The position numbers and the translations under genes are program-made. From a virus: 58,666 nucleotides of DNA. This document shows, one piece after another, positions 30,646 to 39,206 of this stretch (position 1 is its first letter; each line of letters opens with the position of its first letter). The notes under the pieces are model-generated. The model saw only the letters and a program-made list of their open reading frames with translations. It was not told where the DNA came from and made no database searches. Where the stretch lies: the IMG/VR virus record IMGVR_UViG_3300010413_000002, positions 64,001 to 122,666 of that record, one strand, 5' to 3'.

Positions 30646-32009
30646 TGGCAATAAATTATACAGATTTAGAAACAACACAATCAGATGTAGATTTTTTAGT
30701 AAAGCAATATTTAGCTGATAATAGTATAAATATAGATTATAATACGGCTGAAGGAAAAGTTCCTCAAGCTTGGAATTTTGCTATATCTAATGCTGTATGG
30801 CAATTATATAGACAATTAATAGACATAATTCAACCTCAAATGTTTCCTCAAACAGCAAGCCAAGATTATCTTGAAGCTTATCATGGAAACGAATATTCGG
30901 TAAGTAGAAGAACTTCTACTGAAGCTAGAGGAGATGTTATTTTTGAAGGAGTATCTGGAACGACAGTTCCATTAGCTACTCAAATTATTGTCAATGAAGC
31001 AACATATGAAACCACAGAAGTAAAAATTATATCAACGCTTGTAGTTGATGTAACTAGCATTGTTGTTGCAGGAGGAATTGCAACGGTTACCTTAGATCAA
31101 AATATTGATATGGGTAGCGGTATGCACGTTTCTATATTAGGTGCTACACCATCTGAATTAAACGTAGTTGATGAGGCAATAAATGTAACCTTAAATAACA
31201 CATTTACTTTTACTACAACAGCAGCTCCAGGAACAGCAACAGGAACTATTACTGCAACTTTTGTTTATGCTTCAATAGAAGTTATTTCTACTGGAACTGG
31301 TTCTGGTTATAATTTAGATAACAATACCACTTTAACTTTAGTAAGCTCTGTTACGGATATAGAAGATGATTGTTATGTTGAATATAATGGAATAATAAAT
31401 GGAACGAATATCGAAACTGATGAAAATTATAGAGCTAGAATTTTAGATATAACACAAAATATACCACAAGGATTTAATGCTTCAAATATAGAAGTTGAAA
31501 TAAAATCTTTTGATAATGATAAATATGCTGATGCTAAAGTTTTTACTCCAAGAGCAGAAAGAACAGATGGGGTAGTAGAAGGTGGTTATACAACTATATA
31601 TTTTTTAAAAGCGAATAATGAAATTCCAACTTCTGGAGAGTTAACAGAAATAAAAAATCAATTATTAGATACAATATATCAAGCATATTCTTTAGAAAGT
31701 AAATTAAATGTAGTTGCACCTTCTCAAAAATTAGTTGCTGTACAAATACAATTAGATTCAGCTTATAATACACTTACAATGCAAGAGGCAGTCAATAGTT
31801 CTGTCCAAGAGTTTTTTTTAGATGACTCAACAGCTTATTTTAGAACTGATGTTTTGATTGAAGCTTTAAAGCAAAAAATAAGAGCCACATATGATAGTAA
31901 TGGTGAATTTTTAGAGGATAATTATACTTTAGTAGCTCCATCGTCAGATGTAACTTTAGCTTATAATGAATTTCCATTTTTAAGCGGAGGTGCTGTTGTC
32001 TTTATATAA
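30645..32009 (+). CDS. Baseplate J-like protein (Mu gp47)
   Basis: A 454-residue protein. The N-terminal LETTQSDVDFLVKQYLADN, TASQDYLEAYHGNEY and ARGDVIFEGVSGTTVPLATQI are diagnostic of baseplate J proteins. An Ig-like module is inserted at about residues 125-205 (SIVVAGGIATVTLDQNIDMG). It is followed by the usual GSGYNLDNNTTLTLVSSV, NIETDENYRARILDI and a C-terminal wedge domain. It forms the baseplate ring. Confidence 0.85.
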   Translation: MAINYTDLETTQSDVDFLVKQYLADNSINIDYNTAEGKVPQAWNFAISNAVWQLYRQLIDIIQPQMFPQTASQDYLEAYHGNEYSVSRRTSTEARGDVIFEGVSGTTVPLATQIIVNEATYETTEVKIISTLVVDVTSIVVAGGIATVTLDQNIDMGSGMHVSILGATPSELNVVDEAINVTLNNTFTFTTTAAPGTATGTITATFVYASIEVISTGTGSGYNLDNNTTLTLVSSVTDIEDDCYVEYNGIINGTNIETDENYRARILDITQNIPQGFNASNIEVEIKSFDNDKYADAKVFTPRAERTDGVVEGGYTTIYFLKANNEIPTSGELTEIKNQLLDTIYQAYSLESKLNVVAPSQKLVAVQIQLDSAYNTLTMQEAVNSSVQEFFLDDSTAYFRTDVLIEALKQKIRATYDSNGEFLEDNYTLVAPSSDVTLAYNEFPFLSGGAVVFI

Positions 32010-32619
32010 CAATAAAACACAAGAAGAATGTAGGAGAATATTTAGTCTTAATTTACCAAAAGGTTTAGCATATGAAGCTTCTGGCATAGAAGGCACAAAT
32101 ATGTATTATTTTGCTAAAGCTTATGGATTAATTTTGGCTAATTTTGATCAATGGCTTTCAGAAAAAATAGAGAGTTTAAAAATAACTGAGAATTCCGATT
32201 GGTTAGATTATTATTGGGATAAGTATGGAATAGGTAAGTATATATCTAAACCATCATCTGCTTCAAGACAAGTTGAAATAATTAAAGCTTTTGCTTATGC
32301 AAGAAGAGGATTGTTTACTTTAAAACAATTTCAGGATTTTTTTTTAGCTGTATTTGGAATTGAAATAGAAATAGAATTAGCTAGTGCAGCTTCATTTTCT
32401 TTTGAATATGAATTTCCATTGGTTTTTTATGGTGAAACAGATATTAATTGGACAATTGTAGTAAGAATTAAACCTGCTGATATTTTAGATCCAGGATTTA
32501 ATAATTATGAATTTGAACAATTATTCTATGAAGGAGATACAAGAAGAGATGCAATTATAGCTTTAATTGAAGAAATAGTAGATATAAATTTTAGGATTGT
32601 TTATGAAGATTTGATATAG
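31996..32619 (+). CDS. Mu gp48/DUF2313-like tail protein (gpI-type)
   Basis: About 207 residues. GGAGG at 31985-31990 is best spaced for a TTG start at 31996; a GTG at 31990 is the alternative. It has SLNLPKGLAYEASG near the start, a long helix, RRGLFTLKQFQDFFLAVFGIEI, and a C-terminal FEQLFYEGDTRRDAIIALIEEI as in the gp48 family. The family links baseplate J to the tail fibre. The gene overlaps the end of baseplate J. Confidence 0.7.
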   Translation: MSLYNNKTQEECRRIFSLNLPKGLAYEASGIEGTNMYYFAKAYGLILANFDQWLSEKIESLKITENSDWLDYYWDKYGIGKYISKPSSASRQVEIIKAFAYARRGLFTLKQFQDFFLAVFGIEIEIELASAASFSFEYEFPLVFYGETDINWTIVVRIKPADILDPGFNNYEFEQLFYEGDTRRDAIIALIEEIVDINFRIVYEDLI

Positions 32620-32677
32620 ACTTCCCTAAAACTTAATAATTATAGATAATTTTAAAAACAACTAAGTGAGATAATAA
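32620..32677 (+). promoter_or_regulatory. Leader with GACTTCCCTAAAACTT element
   Basis: ACTTCC (32620-32625) starts one nt after the TAG of the gp48-like gene, and the ATG at 32678 lies 52 nt further on. AAAACAACTAAGTGAGATA (32653-32671) precedes the start codon and recurs in similar form at 3616, 6290 and 34577. It marks the start of the fibre unit. Confidence 0.45.
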
Positions 32678-34219
32678 ATGTTAATAACAGCTATACCAAA
32701 ATCGGTAGCCGTTGGTACTCCAACAGATTCAAATAGATGGTTAGCAAGTGAAGCTAATCAAGTTATAGATGAATTACAAAATGTATTAGATGATACTGGA
32801 CAAACAAAATCATCTTCTGATTTATATCAATTATCAAAAGGTATTGCTAGATATGTATTTGGAAATACTTTAGCTGAAGATAGTGGTTCTTCTACTCATA
32901 GCGGAAGCGCTGATAGTTATGTTGTATTAAGAGATGGAGGAGATTCTAAGAAAATTCCAGCAACTTTATTAAGAGGAATTATCCCAATAAAAATAGTAAA
33001 TGCAAACCAAAGTAATGATGTTGCTTTACAAATCGGAACAACAGCTTCAAAAGATTGGAAAAAATTTGATATGGCTGGAAATCTAACTGAAATAGCGGTT
33101 GGAGAATTAAGAGCAAATGATATAGTTTATGCTCAATACGATACCGATGTTGGAGTTTATATTTTAAAGAAAGTTTTATCCGATGATGAAGTAAAAAATA
33201 TAGTTGGCAAATTTAATATATTAAATTTTTTAGATTTTACAACTTCAGCACCAACAAGTGGTGGCACTATCGGAGATAGATATATAAATACTACAAGCGG
33301 AACTATTTCTGCTGGAAATGTAGGTGCTAGTGGAACAACTGTAACTTTAGATAAAATTTATGAACTATATGATATTACAGCTGGATATAATTGGAGAGAA
33401 ATAGATCCACAAGATGGTGATTTTGTTTTTAATGATAATGATAAAAATAATTATATAAGAACTAGTAGTTCTTGGAATAGAAATTATTTTAATGCTAATA
33501 AATATTCAATAAGTGGATTCGTTCCAGTTAGCGGTACTACTTCAGATGAACAAGTAACCGTTTCAACTGGAATATGTCTTTGTGAAGATGGTTCAACAAC
33601 ATTAGAATTAACTTCAACTGCTACAGATATAGATTTTCCAACATTAAATGGTGGGGCTTTATCCGTTAGTACAACTTATCATTTATTTGCCTATAAAAAA
33701 AATGATAATACCTTAGGTTGGCATTTAGATACTACCTTGTCACCTACAATAAGCAGTATTAAAAGTGTTGGTGCTTATAGACGTATTGATAGTAATAAAA
33801 CTGATAGTAGTGGAGATTTATTAAAATTTTATTCAGTTCAAAGAGGACATAGTATTATTAAACGACTTGATTTAGTTGTTAATGAATACAATTCAGCTCC
33901 AACAACAACAAGGACTACAACAACATTTTCTTCAATTCCAGTAGGTTTTAAGGTTTTGGTTAAGTTAGGTGTAGCAATTGTTTCTACTGGTACGGTTCAA
34001 GGTGAATATAGAATATGTGACCCTGATACTCAAGATGTTGCAACAACTGCAATTAATTCAACTTTTGCAAATGGAGAAGCTGGAGATTCAAGTGATGGAG
34101 GTTCTCAACACGAAGTATTAAGCAACACGTCCGGTCAACTTGCACATAGAGCTAATTCTGCAACAGGTAATTTATATTTGAATTGTATAGGTTATGAAGA
34201 TTTTAGAAATTATTTTTAG
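32678..34219 (+). CDS. Tail fibre/receptor-binding candidate
   Basis: A 513-residue S/T/G-rich protein following gp48, where Mu-like phages encode the tail fibre. The N-terminus (LITAIPKSVAVGTPTDSNRW) may attach to the baseplate. The rest is beta-rich with a late domain (SIIKRLDLVVNEYNSAPTTT, FSSIPVGFKVLVKLGVAI) resembling C-terminal fibre domains. No enzyme motif is seen. The assignment rests on place and composition. Confidence 0.62.
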   Translation: MLITAIPKSVAVGTPTDSNRWLASEANQVIDELQNVLDDTGQTKSSSDLYQLSKGIARYVFGNTLAEDSGSSTHSGSADSYVVLRDGGDSKKIPATLLRGIIPIKIVNANQSNDVALQIGTTASKDWKKFDMAGNLTEIAVGELRANDIVYAQYDTDVGVYILKKVLSDDEVKNIVGKFNILNFLDFTTSAPTSGGTIGDRYINTTSGTISAGNVGASGTTVTLDKIYELYDITAGYNWREIDPQDGDFVFNDNDKNNYIRTSSSWNRNYFNANKYSISGFVPVSGTTSDEQVTVSTGICLCEDGSTTLELTSTATDIDFPTLNGGALSVSTTYHLFAYKKNDNTLGWHLDTTLSPTISSIKSVGAYRRIDSNKTDSSGDLLKFYSVQRGHSIIKRLDLVVNEYNSAPTTTRTTTTFSSIPVGFKVLVKLGVAIVSTGTVQGEYRICDPDTQDVATTAINSTFANGEAGDSSDGGSQHEVLSNTSGQLAHRANSATGNLYLNCIGYEDFRNYF

Positions 34220-34228
34220 AGGTTAATT

Positions 34229-34534
34229 ATGATATATTTAAAAAATAAAAAAACTGGACAAATCGGAAAATTTTCTTGCTTTCAAGGAGAAAAATGGGAA
34301 AAAGCTACAAAAGATGAAATTAAAAATTTTGAATTAGAACAAGAGAAACCTAAACTAATCAATAAAAGAATATCTTATTTAAAATCTACTGATTGGTACA
34401 TAATACGGGAACTTGAAGGTAATAAAAAGTGTCCAAAAGAAATTTCTAAAAAAAGAAAAAAAACAAGAGAAGAGATTAACGAAATTGAAAAAACAACCAA
34501 AAAAGAAGACCTAAAACAATACGAAAACTTCTAG
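34229..34534 (+). CDS. Small tail protein, XkdW/fibre-assembly-like
   Basis: A 101-residue protein. ISYLKSTDWYIIRELEG followed by CPKEISKKRKKTREEINEIE matches the YL..TDWYVIR.L..G...P......R...R..IN pattern of small proteins encoded after phage fibre genes. It may help fibre assembly or be a minor tail protein. It starts 9 nt after the fibre gene. Confidence 0.55.
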   Translation: MIYLKNKKTGQIGKFSCFQGEKWEKATKDEIKNFELEQEKPKLINKRISYLKSTDWYIIRELEGNKKCPKEISKKRKKTREEINEIEKTTKKEDLKQYENF

Positions 34535-34590
34535 GACTTCCGTAAACTTTTAAAGTGTGAATATAATATTTTAAACTAAACAACTAAATA
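34535..34590 (+). promoter_or_regulatory. Leader with GGACTTCCGTAAA element before the capsid module
   Basis: ACTTCC (34536-34541) starts immediately after the preceding TAG. A TATAAT (34562-34567) and AAACTAAACAACTAAAT (34574-34590) follow, and the ATG of the protease is at 34591, 49 nt after ACTTCC. This is the best candidate for a separate promoter of the capsid genes. Confidence 0.5.
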
Positions 34591-35724
34591 ATGAGAGAAA
34601 ATAAAACACTTGATTTCAAGTTTGAAATCAAACAATTAAGTGAAGATGGTACTATAGAAGGATATGGTGCAATATTTGGCAACAGAGATAGACATAATGA
34701 TCTTATAGAAAGAGGCTCTTTTACTAATACTCTTTTAGAAAGTGATCCTAAAAAAATAAAAATGCTTTGGCAACACGATTCTAGTGAGCCAATTGGGTTT
34801 TGGAACGAAATAAAAGAAGATGAAAGAGGTCTTTATTGTAAAGGTCAATTGCTTTTAGAATTAACAAAAGCAAAAGAAGTTTACAAAATGCTTAAATCAG
34901 GTATAGTTGATGGATTATCTATAGGATATGACACAATAAAATGCAGATATGAAGAAGACGAAGACGGAGATCGGATAAGAACAATTAGCGAAATTTATCT
35001 TTGGGAAATTTCTGTTGTAACTTTTCCAGCAAATCCTATAGCTAATATTACAAGTATTAAATCTGTTAGTCCTTCAATGGATTTGCCAATAGCTTTAAGA
35101 GATAGAATTTGGAGCAAAACAGAAGCTGTTGGAAGGATAAGAGCTTATACAGATTCTGTAGATAGTCCAAGTACTTCTTATAAGAAATACTTTATGTATT
35201 ATGATGCAGAAAATAAAGAAAATTTTGGAGCATACAAACTTCCTTTTGTAGATATAATTAATGGAAGACCATATATAGTTCCAAGAGCTGTGTTTGCTAT
35301 AGCAGGAGGAAGAGGGGTCGTTAATGCTGATATTCCAGCGAATGAAAAAGAAATAATCAAAGGAAAAGTTAATTCTTTATATGCAAGATTTAGAAAAGAG
35401 TTTGATGATGATACAATAGTAAGTCCTTTTGAAGATAAAAAATCAATTATAGAAAATTGGGAATTAAAAGAATTTGATAAATTTTTAAAAAATTCTTCAT
35501 TATCAAATAGTGAAATAAAAATATTCAGAAAAAGATATTTAGAACTTCATAACACAAAAACTGAAGAAAAAATAAAAACAAAGTCTCCAGCGGAGATCGA
35601 AGGTGATAAAAATAAAATGTCTCCAGAGGGGGCGACAACAACTAAAAAAGAAGAATCTCCTGAGGAGAAATTAAAGAAATCTCAACAAGAGATTTTAAAA
35701 GTTTTACAAAAATATATAAATTAA
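34591..35724 (+). CDS. Prohead protease (HK97 S78 family) with C-terminal extension
   Basis: A 377-residue protein. Residues 1-165 are an HK97-type prohead protease: GTIEGYGAIFGNRDRHND, MLWQHDSSEPIG with the catalytic His, DGLSIGYDT with the catalytic Ser, and IYLWEISVVTFPANP. Residues about 170-275 add a domain (YKKYFMYYDAENKENFGAYK, VPRAVFAIAGGRG) found fused to or near phage capsid proteins. A Lys/Glu-rich scaffold-like tail ends the protein. It cleaves the scaffold or delta domain during capsid maturation. Confidence 0.82.
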   Translation: MRENKTLDFKFEIKQLSEDGTIEGYGAIFGNRDRHNDLIERGSFTNTLLESDPKKIKMLWQHDSSEPIGFWNEIKEDERGLYCKGQLLLELTKAKEVYKMLKSGIVDGLSIGYDTIKCRYEEDEDGDRIRTISEIYLWEISVVTFPANPIANITSIKSVSPSMDLPIALRDRIWSKTEAVGRIRAYTDSVDSPSTSYKKYFMYYDAENKENFGAYKLPFVDIINGRPYIVPRAVFAIAGGRGVVNADIPANEKEIIKGKVNSLYARFRKEFDDDTIVSPFEDKKSIIENWELKEFDKFLKNSSLSNSEIKIFRKRYLELHNTKTEEKIKTKSPAEIEGDKNKMSPEGATTTKKEESPEEKLKKSQQEILKVLQKYIN

Positions 35725-35736
35725 CAGGTTATTAAA

Positions 35737-37134
35737 ATGGAAGCAAAAAAAATTGAAGAAATTTTGACAAAAGTAGAAGAGCAAAAAAAAGCTGATACTG
35801 CTAGAATTGAAGAAATTTCAACTAAGTTTGATGGAGCTATAAATGAGTTAAAAACTAAATTAGAAACGACAGAGAACGAACATAAAGCTACTAAAGAAGA
35901 TTTAGAATCTGCAAAAGTTGAGCTTAATGAATATAAAACAGCTTTAGAGAATGAAAAAAAAGCAAATGCAGCTATATTTGCAAAAGCAGAAGAACAAAAA
36001 AATAACAATAAAGAAAAAATTGTTGTTGATTATGAAAAAGCTTTCGCTGAAGCATTAAGAACTAAATCTAAAATAGATGAAAAGATTTTTGAAAAAGCAG
36101 TTGATCTTTATGTTAAAACAAAAATGGGAAATACAGCTAATGAGAACGATGTTAACAAAGTTAAAAGCGAAATTTTATCTGATGCAAAAGTTGTAGAAGC
36201 TCCTTTGTTAGAGTTAAAAACTTTAAGAGAAGGTGTTAGTCCAGATGGTGGATATATTGCTAAAAGACCAGAGTTAGGCGGAGTTCAAGTTAGAGAATTC
36301 GCTTCTTTAAACTTTAGAAATCTTGCATTTACTCAAAATATTAGTTCTGATAGCATAGACTTTCCAATTGATGATGGATTATTTGCTGCTACACATTACG
36401 GCGAAGAATCAACAAGAAGTACAACAGATACTTCTCAAATTGGTAAAGTTTCTATTAAAGCTGGAGAGCTTTGGGCAGAACCAGTTGTCACTTTAAAAAT
36501 GATTGAAGACTCAGCTATAAACATAACAGCTTGGATTTCAAACAAAACTACTCAAAAATTTGAGTTGCTTGAAGAAGAAGACTTCATGGTTGGAACTGGA
36601 TTAAACGATAGAGCTAAAGGATTATTTACTTATGATGCTTGGAGTAATTCAACAGTTTATGAAAGAAATAAGTTAGCTACTTTAACAATTACAGCCTATA
36701 CAGAATTAGCAGATGCTATAATTGATTTATATGAAATATTACCAAATAGAGCTAAAGCAAATGCTGTTTACTTAATGCACCCAACAACTTGGAGAGCAAT
36801 TTTAAGATTAAAAGATGGTATTTCAAGATATTTGTTAAATGCAAATATGCTTGCAGCAGGTTATGGTAAGACATTATATGGAAGACCAGTAGTTCTTTCT
36901 GATTATATTGCCCCAATGTTTACAATAAGTGGTTCTACAGTAACACCAATTAGTGGTGCTAAAGGTATTGCTTGTGGTGATATGAGAGAGACTTATGCTA
37001 TCGTAGATAGAATTGGTTTAACAAGATTAACAGATCCTTATACACAAAAAGGTTTTGTTAAATATGCTTCAAGAAAGAGGGTTGGTGGAGGAGTTAAAAA
37101 CTTCCAAACTTGTAAATTCTTAGCAATAGCTTAA
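35737..37134 (+). CDS. Major capsid protein (HK97 fold)
   Basis: A 465-residue protein. Residues 1-95 form a Lys/Glu coiled coil, a delta-type scaffold domain likely removed by the protease. The shell domain follows: SPDGGYIAKRPELGGVQVRE, SLNFRNLAFTQNISSDSIDF, IKAGELWAEPVVTLKMIEDS, LMHPTTWRAILRLKDG and a C-terminal GLTRLTDPYTQKGFVKY. This is the full phage_capsid pattern. It starts 12 nt after the protease. A 9-bp hairpin follows the stop. Confidence 0.88.
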   Translation: MEAKKIEEILTKVEEQKKADTARIEEISTKFDGAINELKTKLETTENEHKATKEDLESAKVELNEYKTALENEKKANAAIFAKAEEQKNNNKEKIVVDYEKAFAEALRTKSKIDEKIFEKAVDLYVKTKMGNTANENDVNKVKSEILSDAKVVEAPLLELKTLREGVSPDGGYIAKRPELGGVQVREFASLNFRNLAFTQNISSDSIDFPIDDGLFAATHYGEESTRSTTDTSQIGKVSIKAGELWAEPVVTLKMIEDSAINITAWISNKTTQKFELLEEEDFMVGTGLNDRAKGLFTYDAWSNSTVYERNKLATLTITAYTELADAIIDLYEILPNRAKANAVYLMHPTTWRAILRLKDGISRYLLNANMLAAGYGKTLYGRPVVLSDYIAPMFTISGSTVTPISGAKGIACGDMRETYAIVDRIGLTRLTDPYTQKGFVKYASRKRVGGGVKNFQTCKFLAIA

Positions 37135-37140
37135 TTAATC

Positions 37141-37165
37141 GCAAGACTATATTTAGTAGTCTTGC
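37141..37165 (+). other. Hairpin after the capsid gene
   Basis: A perfect 9-bp stem GCAAGACTA/TAGTCTTGC closes a 7-nt loop, 6 nt after the capsid stop. No T-run follows, so it may stabilise or process mRNA or attenuate transcription rather than end it. Confidence 0.55.
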
Positions 37166-37194
37166 ATATATAAAATAAAAAAAGGGAAAATACA

Positions 37195-37653
37195 ATGCCT
37201 ATGGATATATTAAACGATACAGGTGCAGTTAAAGCATTTAACGAACAAACAATAAGCTCTGATACTACAACAAATGGTAACATAATAGACACAGAAGTAT
37301 TTCGTGGCGATATTATGGTTTTATTCAGTGGTCAATTTACCGCTGGTGATTTAACACCTTTGATTGAAGAGTCTTCTAGTTCAAGCTTTACTACATCAAA
37401 TCAAGTTGCAGATGCTGCAATTAAACCATTTATTTTAAGTGGTACAAAATATGAAACAGGACAAGAAGCAGCAGCTATAATTGACGGAACTCCTGCATTT
37501 AACAGATTAGGTTTAAAGAAAGATCAGCTAAAAAGATACATAAGGTTATCTTTAGTTTCTGCTAACTCTGCAAACGTAATTGCAAGTGGTTGGATGATTC
37601 AAGAAGCTTTAGTAAAATCTTCTCAAGGAACTGTAACTGATACACTTGATTAA
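37195..37653 (+). CDS. Head decoration/structural protein candidate
   Basis: A 152-residue beta-rich protein directly after the capsid gene. It starts MPMDILNDTGAVKAFNEQTI and ends LKRYIRLSLVSANSANVIASG, a plan often seen in capsid-associated small structural proteins of marine phages. A hairpin precedes it and another follows it, setting it apart as its own mRNA segment. The function is inferred from position. Confidence 0.5.
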   Translation: MPMDILNDTGAVKAFNEQTISSDTTTNGNIIDTEVFRGDIMVLFSGQFTAGDLTPLIEESSSSSFTTSNQVADAAIKPFILSGTKYETGQEAAAIIDGTPAFNRLGLKKDQLKRYIRLSLVSANSANVIASGWMIQEALVKSSQGTVTDTLD

Positions 37654-37663
37654 AAAAACTTAT

Positions 37664-37688
37664 AACGGAGTGCAGTTAGCACTTCGTT
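37664..37688 (+). other. Intergenic hairpin
   Basis: A 10-bp stem AACGGAGTGC/GCACTTCGTT with one G-T pair closes a 5-nt loop, 10 nt after the decoration-like gene. There is no T-run, so processing or stability is likelier than termination. Confidence 0.5.
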
Positions 37689-37706
37689 AAATAATTAAAA
37701 ATTTAA

Positions 37707-38192
37707 ATGAAAGTTAAAATAAAAATTGATTGTCTTGGTTCTGAAAACGGATACCAAATAAAAAGATTTAAAACTGGAATGGAATATGATATTACTAATA
37801 AATTGGCTAATAGCTTAATTAAAAGAGGGCAAGCAGTTATTGTAAATCCTAAAATTGAAGAAGTTGAAGAAGAAATAAATGCTCCTAAGGAAGAAGAAGT
37901 TATTGAACAAGTAAAAAACATAATAATTCCTGAAAAAGAAATAATTAAAGAAGTTGAAGAAGAAAAACCAATAGAAAAAGTTATAATTAAAAAAATTATA
38001 AAAAAAGAAAAAAAAAGAGAAAATAAAAAAAAAGTAAAAAAAGATGATAGAAAAATTTCTAAAAAAAAAAGTGAGGAAAAAGAAGAAAAAGAAATTGAAA
38101 AAAAAATGCTTAGTTCCTACGAAAACAAAGCAATTAAATCTTCTTCAGAAAACAAAGGAAAAGTTATTAAAAAAATTAAAATTAAGAGGTAA
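37707..38192 (+). CDS. Head-region protein with very charged C-terminal tail
   Basis: A 161-residue protein. Residues 1-48 form a small folded unit (KTGMEYDITNKLANSLIKRGQAVIV) like a domain encoded beside many capsid genes. From residue 50 the sequence is a Glu-rich then Lys-rich tail (KEEEVIEQV, then KKIIKKEKKRENKKK), probably extended or coiled. The tail may contact DNA or other head proteins. The role is unknown. Confidence 0.5.
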   Translation: MKVKIKIDCLGSENGYQIKRFKTGMEYDITNKLANSLIKRGQAVIVNPKIEEVEEEINAPKEEEVIEQVKNIIIPEKEIIKEVEEEKPIEKVIIKKIIKKEKKRENKKKVKKDDRKISKKKSEEKEEKEIEKKMLSSYENKAIKSSSENKGKVIKKIKIKR

Positions 38193-38198
38193 AAAATA

Positions 38199-38816
38199 AT
38201 GAGTGGAAATACATCAAAAAACTATTTTGAACAAACAGGAAGTGGTTTAGATAACAAACTTAATCTTGGTGGTTCAGTTGAATTTAAGAGTGGCTCAACT
38301 ATTGTAGATAATGGAACTTGGACTAAGAATGTTACAGATTTTGTTAAATTCTTAGGTATAAACGATGTTTTGTCTTTTTCAGCAGGCACTTGGACAACAA
38401 CAAGAGTAGCACAAGGAGATTATGTTTCTCGTAAAACTGCAGCTGATGATACAACGGTTATTGGCATAGATATTACAGAAATATTAAGAACTACAGCTTC
38501 AAAAGGATTAAAACTTACAAGTTTTGATGTCATATTTAGAAATACAACAGAAGCTCTTGATGCACATACTATAACGTTAGATAAAATTATTTACGCAGAT
38601 AGCGAAACAGTTACAGTAACTTCTGTTCCTTTAACTGGAGCTTTAGGTACTGGAATAGACGCAGATCCTCAAATTGATAATGTTGCTATTACTACACCTG
38701 CATATAATGTAACTGACGATTCTAAATATGTAATGGAATTAACAGTAAATGCAGCAGCTACTTCAGTTTATGATTTTATTGGAATCATGCTTAAATTTAC
38801 AAGAAGCGACTTATAA
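38199..38816 (+). CDS. Structural protein candidate
   Basis: A 205-residue T/S/G/A-rich, beta-predicted protein without charged clusters. NLGGSVEFKSGSTIVDNGTW near the start and repeated DITEI and TITLDK strands suggest a jelly-roll or fibre-like virion protein. It stands in the capsid block, so decoration protein or head fibre are the likeliest roles. Confidence 0.45.
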   Translation: MSGNTSKNYFEQTGSGLDNKLNLGGSVEFKSGSTIVDNGTWTKNVTDFVKFLGINDVLSFSAGTWTTTRVAQGDYVSRKTAADDTTVIGIDITEILRTTASKGLKLTSFDVIFRNTTEALDAHTITLDKIIYADSETVTVTSVPLTGALGTGIDADPQIDNVAITTPAYNVTDDSKYVMELTVNAAATSVYDFIGIMLKFTRSDL

Positions 38817-38823
38817 TTTAAAA

Positions 38824-38844
38824 AGGGAATAAAAAATATTCCCT
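38824..38844 (+). other. Intergenic hairpin
   Basis: An 8-bp stem AGGGAATA/TATTCCCT with a 5-nt A loop lies 8 nt after the preceding stop. It is the third such hairpin between capsid-block genes. No T-run follows. Confidence 0.5.
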
Positions 38845-38869
38845 AATTAATAATTTAATAATAATTAAT

Positions 38870-39205
38870 ATGGCTACTAAAGAAGTATTAGCATATGAAA
38901 TAACAGGTACAAATCAATTTACAACACCAGTAACAGTAGTTAAAGGTGCTTCATTGAGATACGATATAACAAAAGATGTTGGAGTTACTTCTTTTTTGAT
39001 AATAGTTCAAGAAAGTTTGGATGGAGGTACTACTTGGGTTCAACGTGATAAATCCAATGAAAATCCAGTTCAGTTTTCAACTGAAGTTTCTAGTGATAGT
39101 GGCGTTCAAACATATGCACAAACTACTCTATATAGATTTGGAATTCCAACTGGTGGAACTTTTGTAGGAACTGGAAGTATTTATATAACCTTAAAGGCGG
39201 GTTAA
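38870..39205 (+). CDS. Small structural protein candidate
   Basis: A 111-residue beta-rich protein (YEITGTNQFTTPVTVVKGASL, then LIIVQESLDGGTTWVQRDKS and a final GSIYITLKAG). The SLDGGTTW motif is common in small phage virion proteins resembling carbohydrate-binding or fibre modules. It ends 1 nt before the next gene, so the two are translated together. Confidence 0.45.
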   Translation: MATKEVLAYEITGTNQFTTPVTVVKGASLRYDITKDVGVTSFLIIVQESLDGGTTWVQRDKSNENPVQFSTEVSSDSGVQTYAQTTLYRFGIPTGGTFVGTGSIYITLKAG

Positions 39206-39206
39206 A

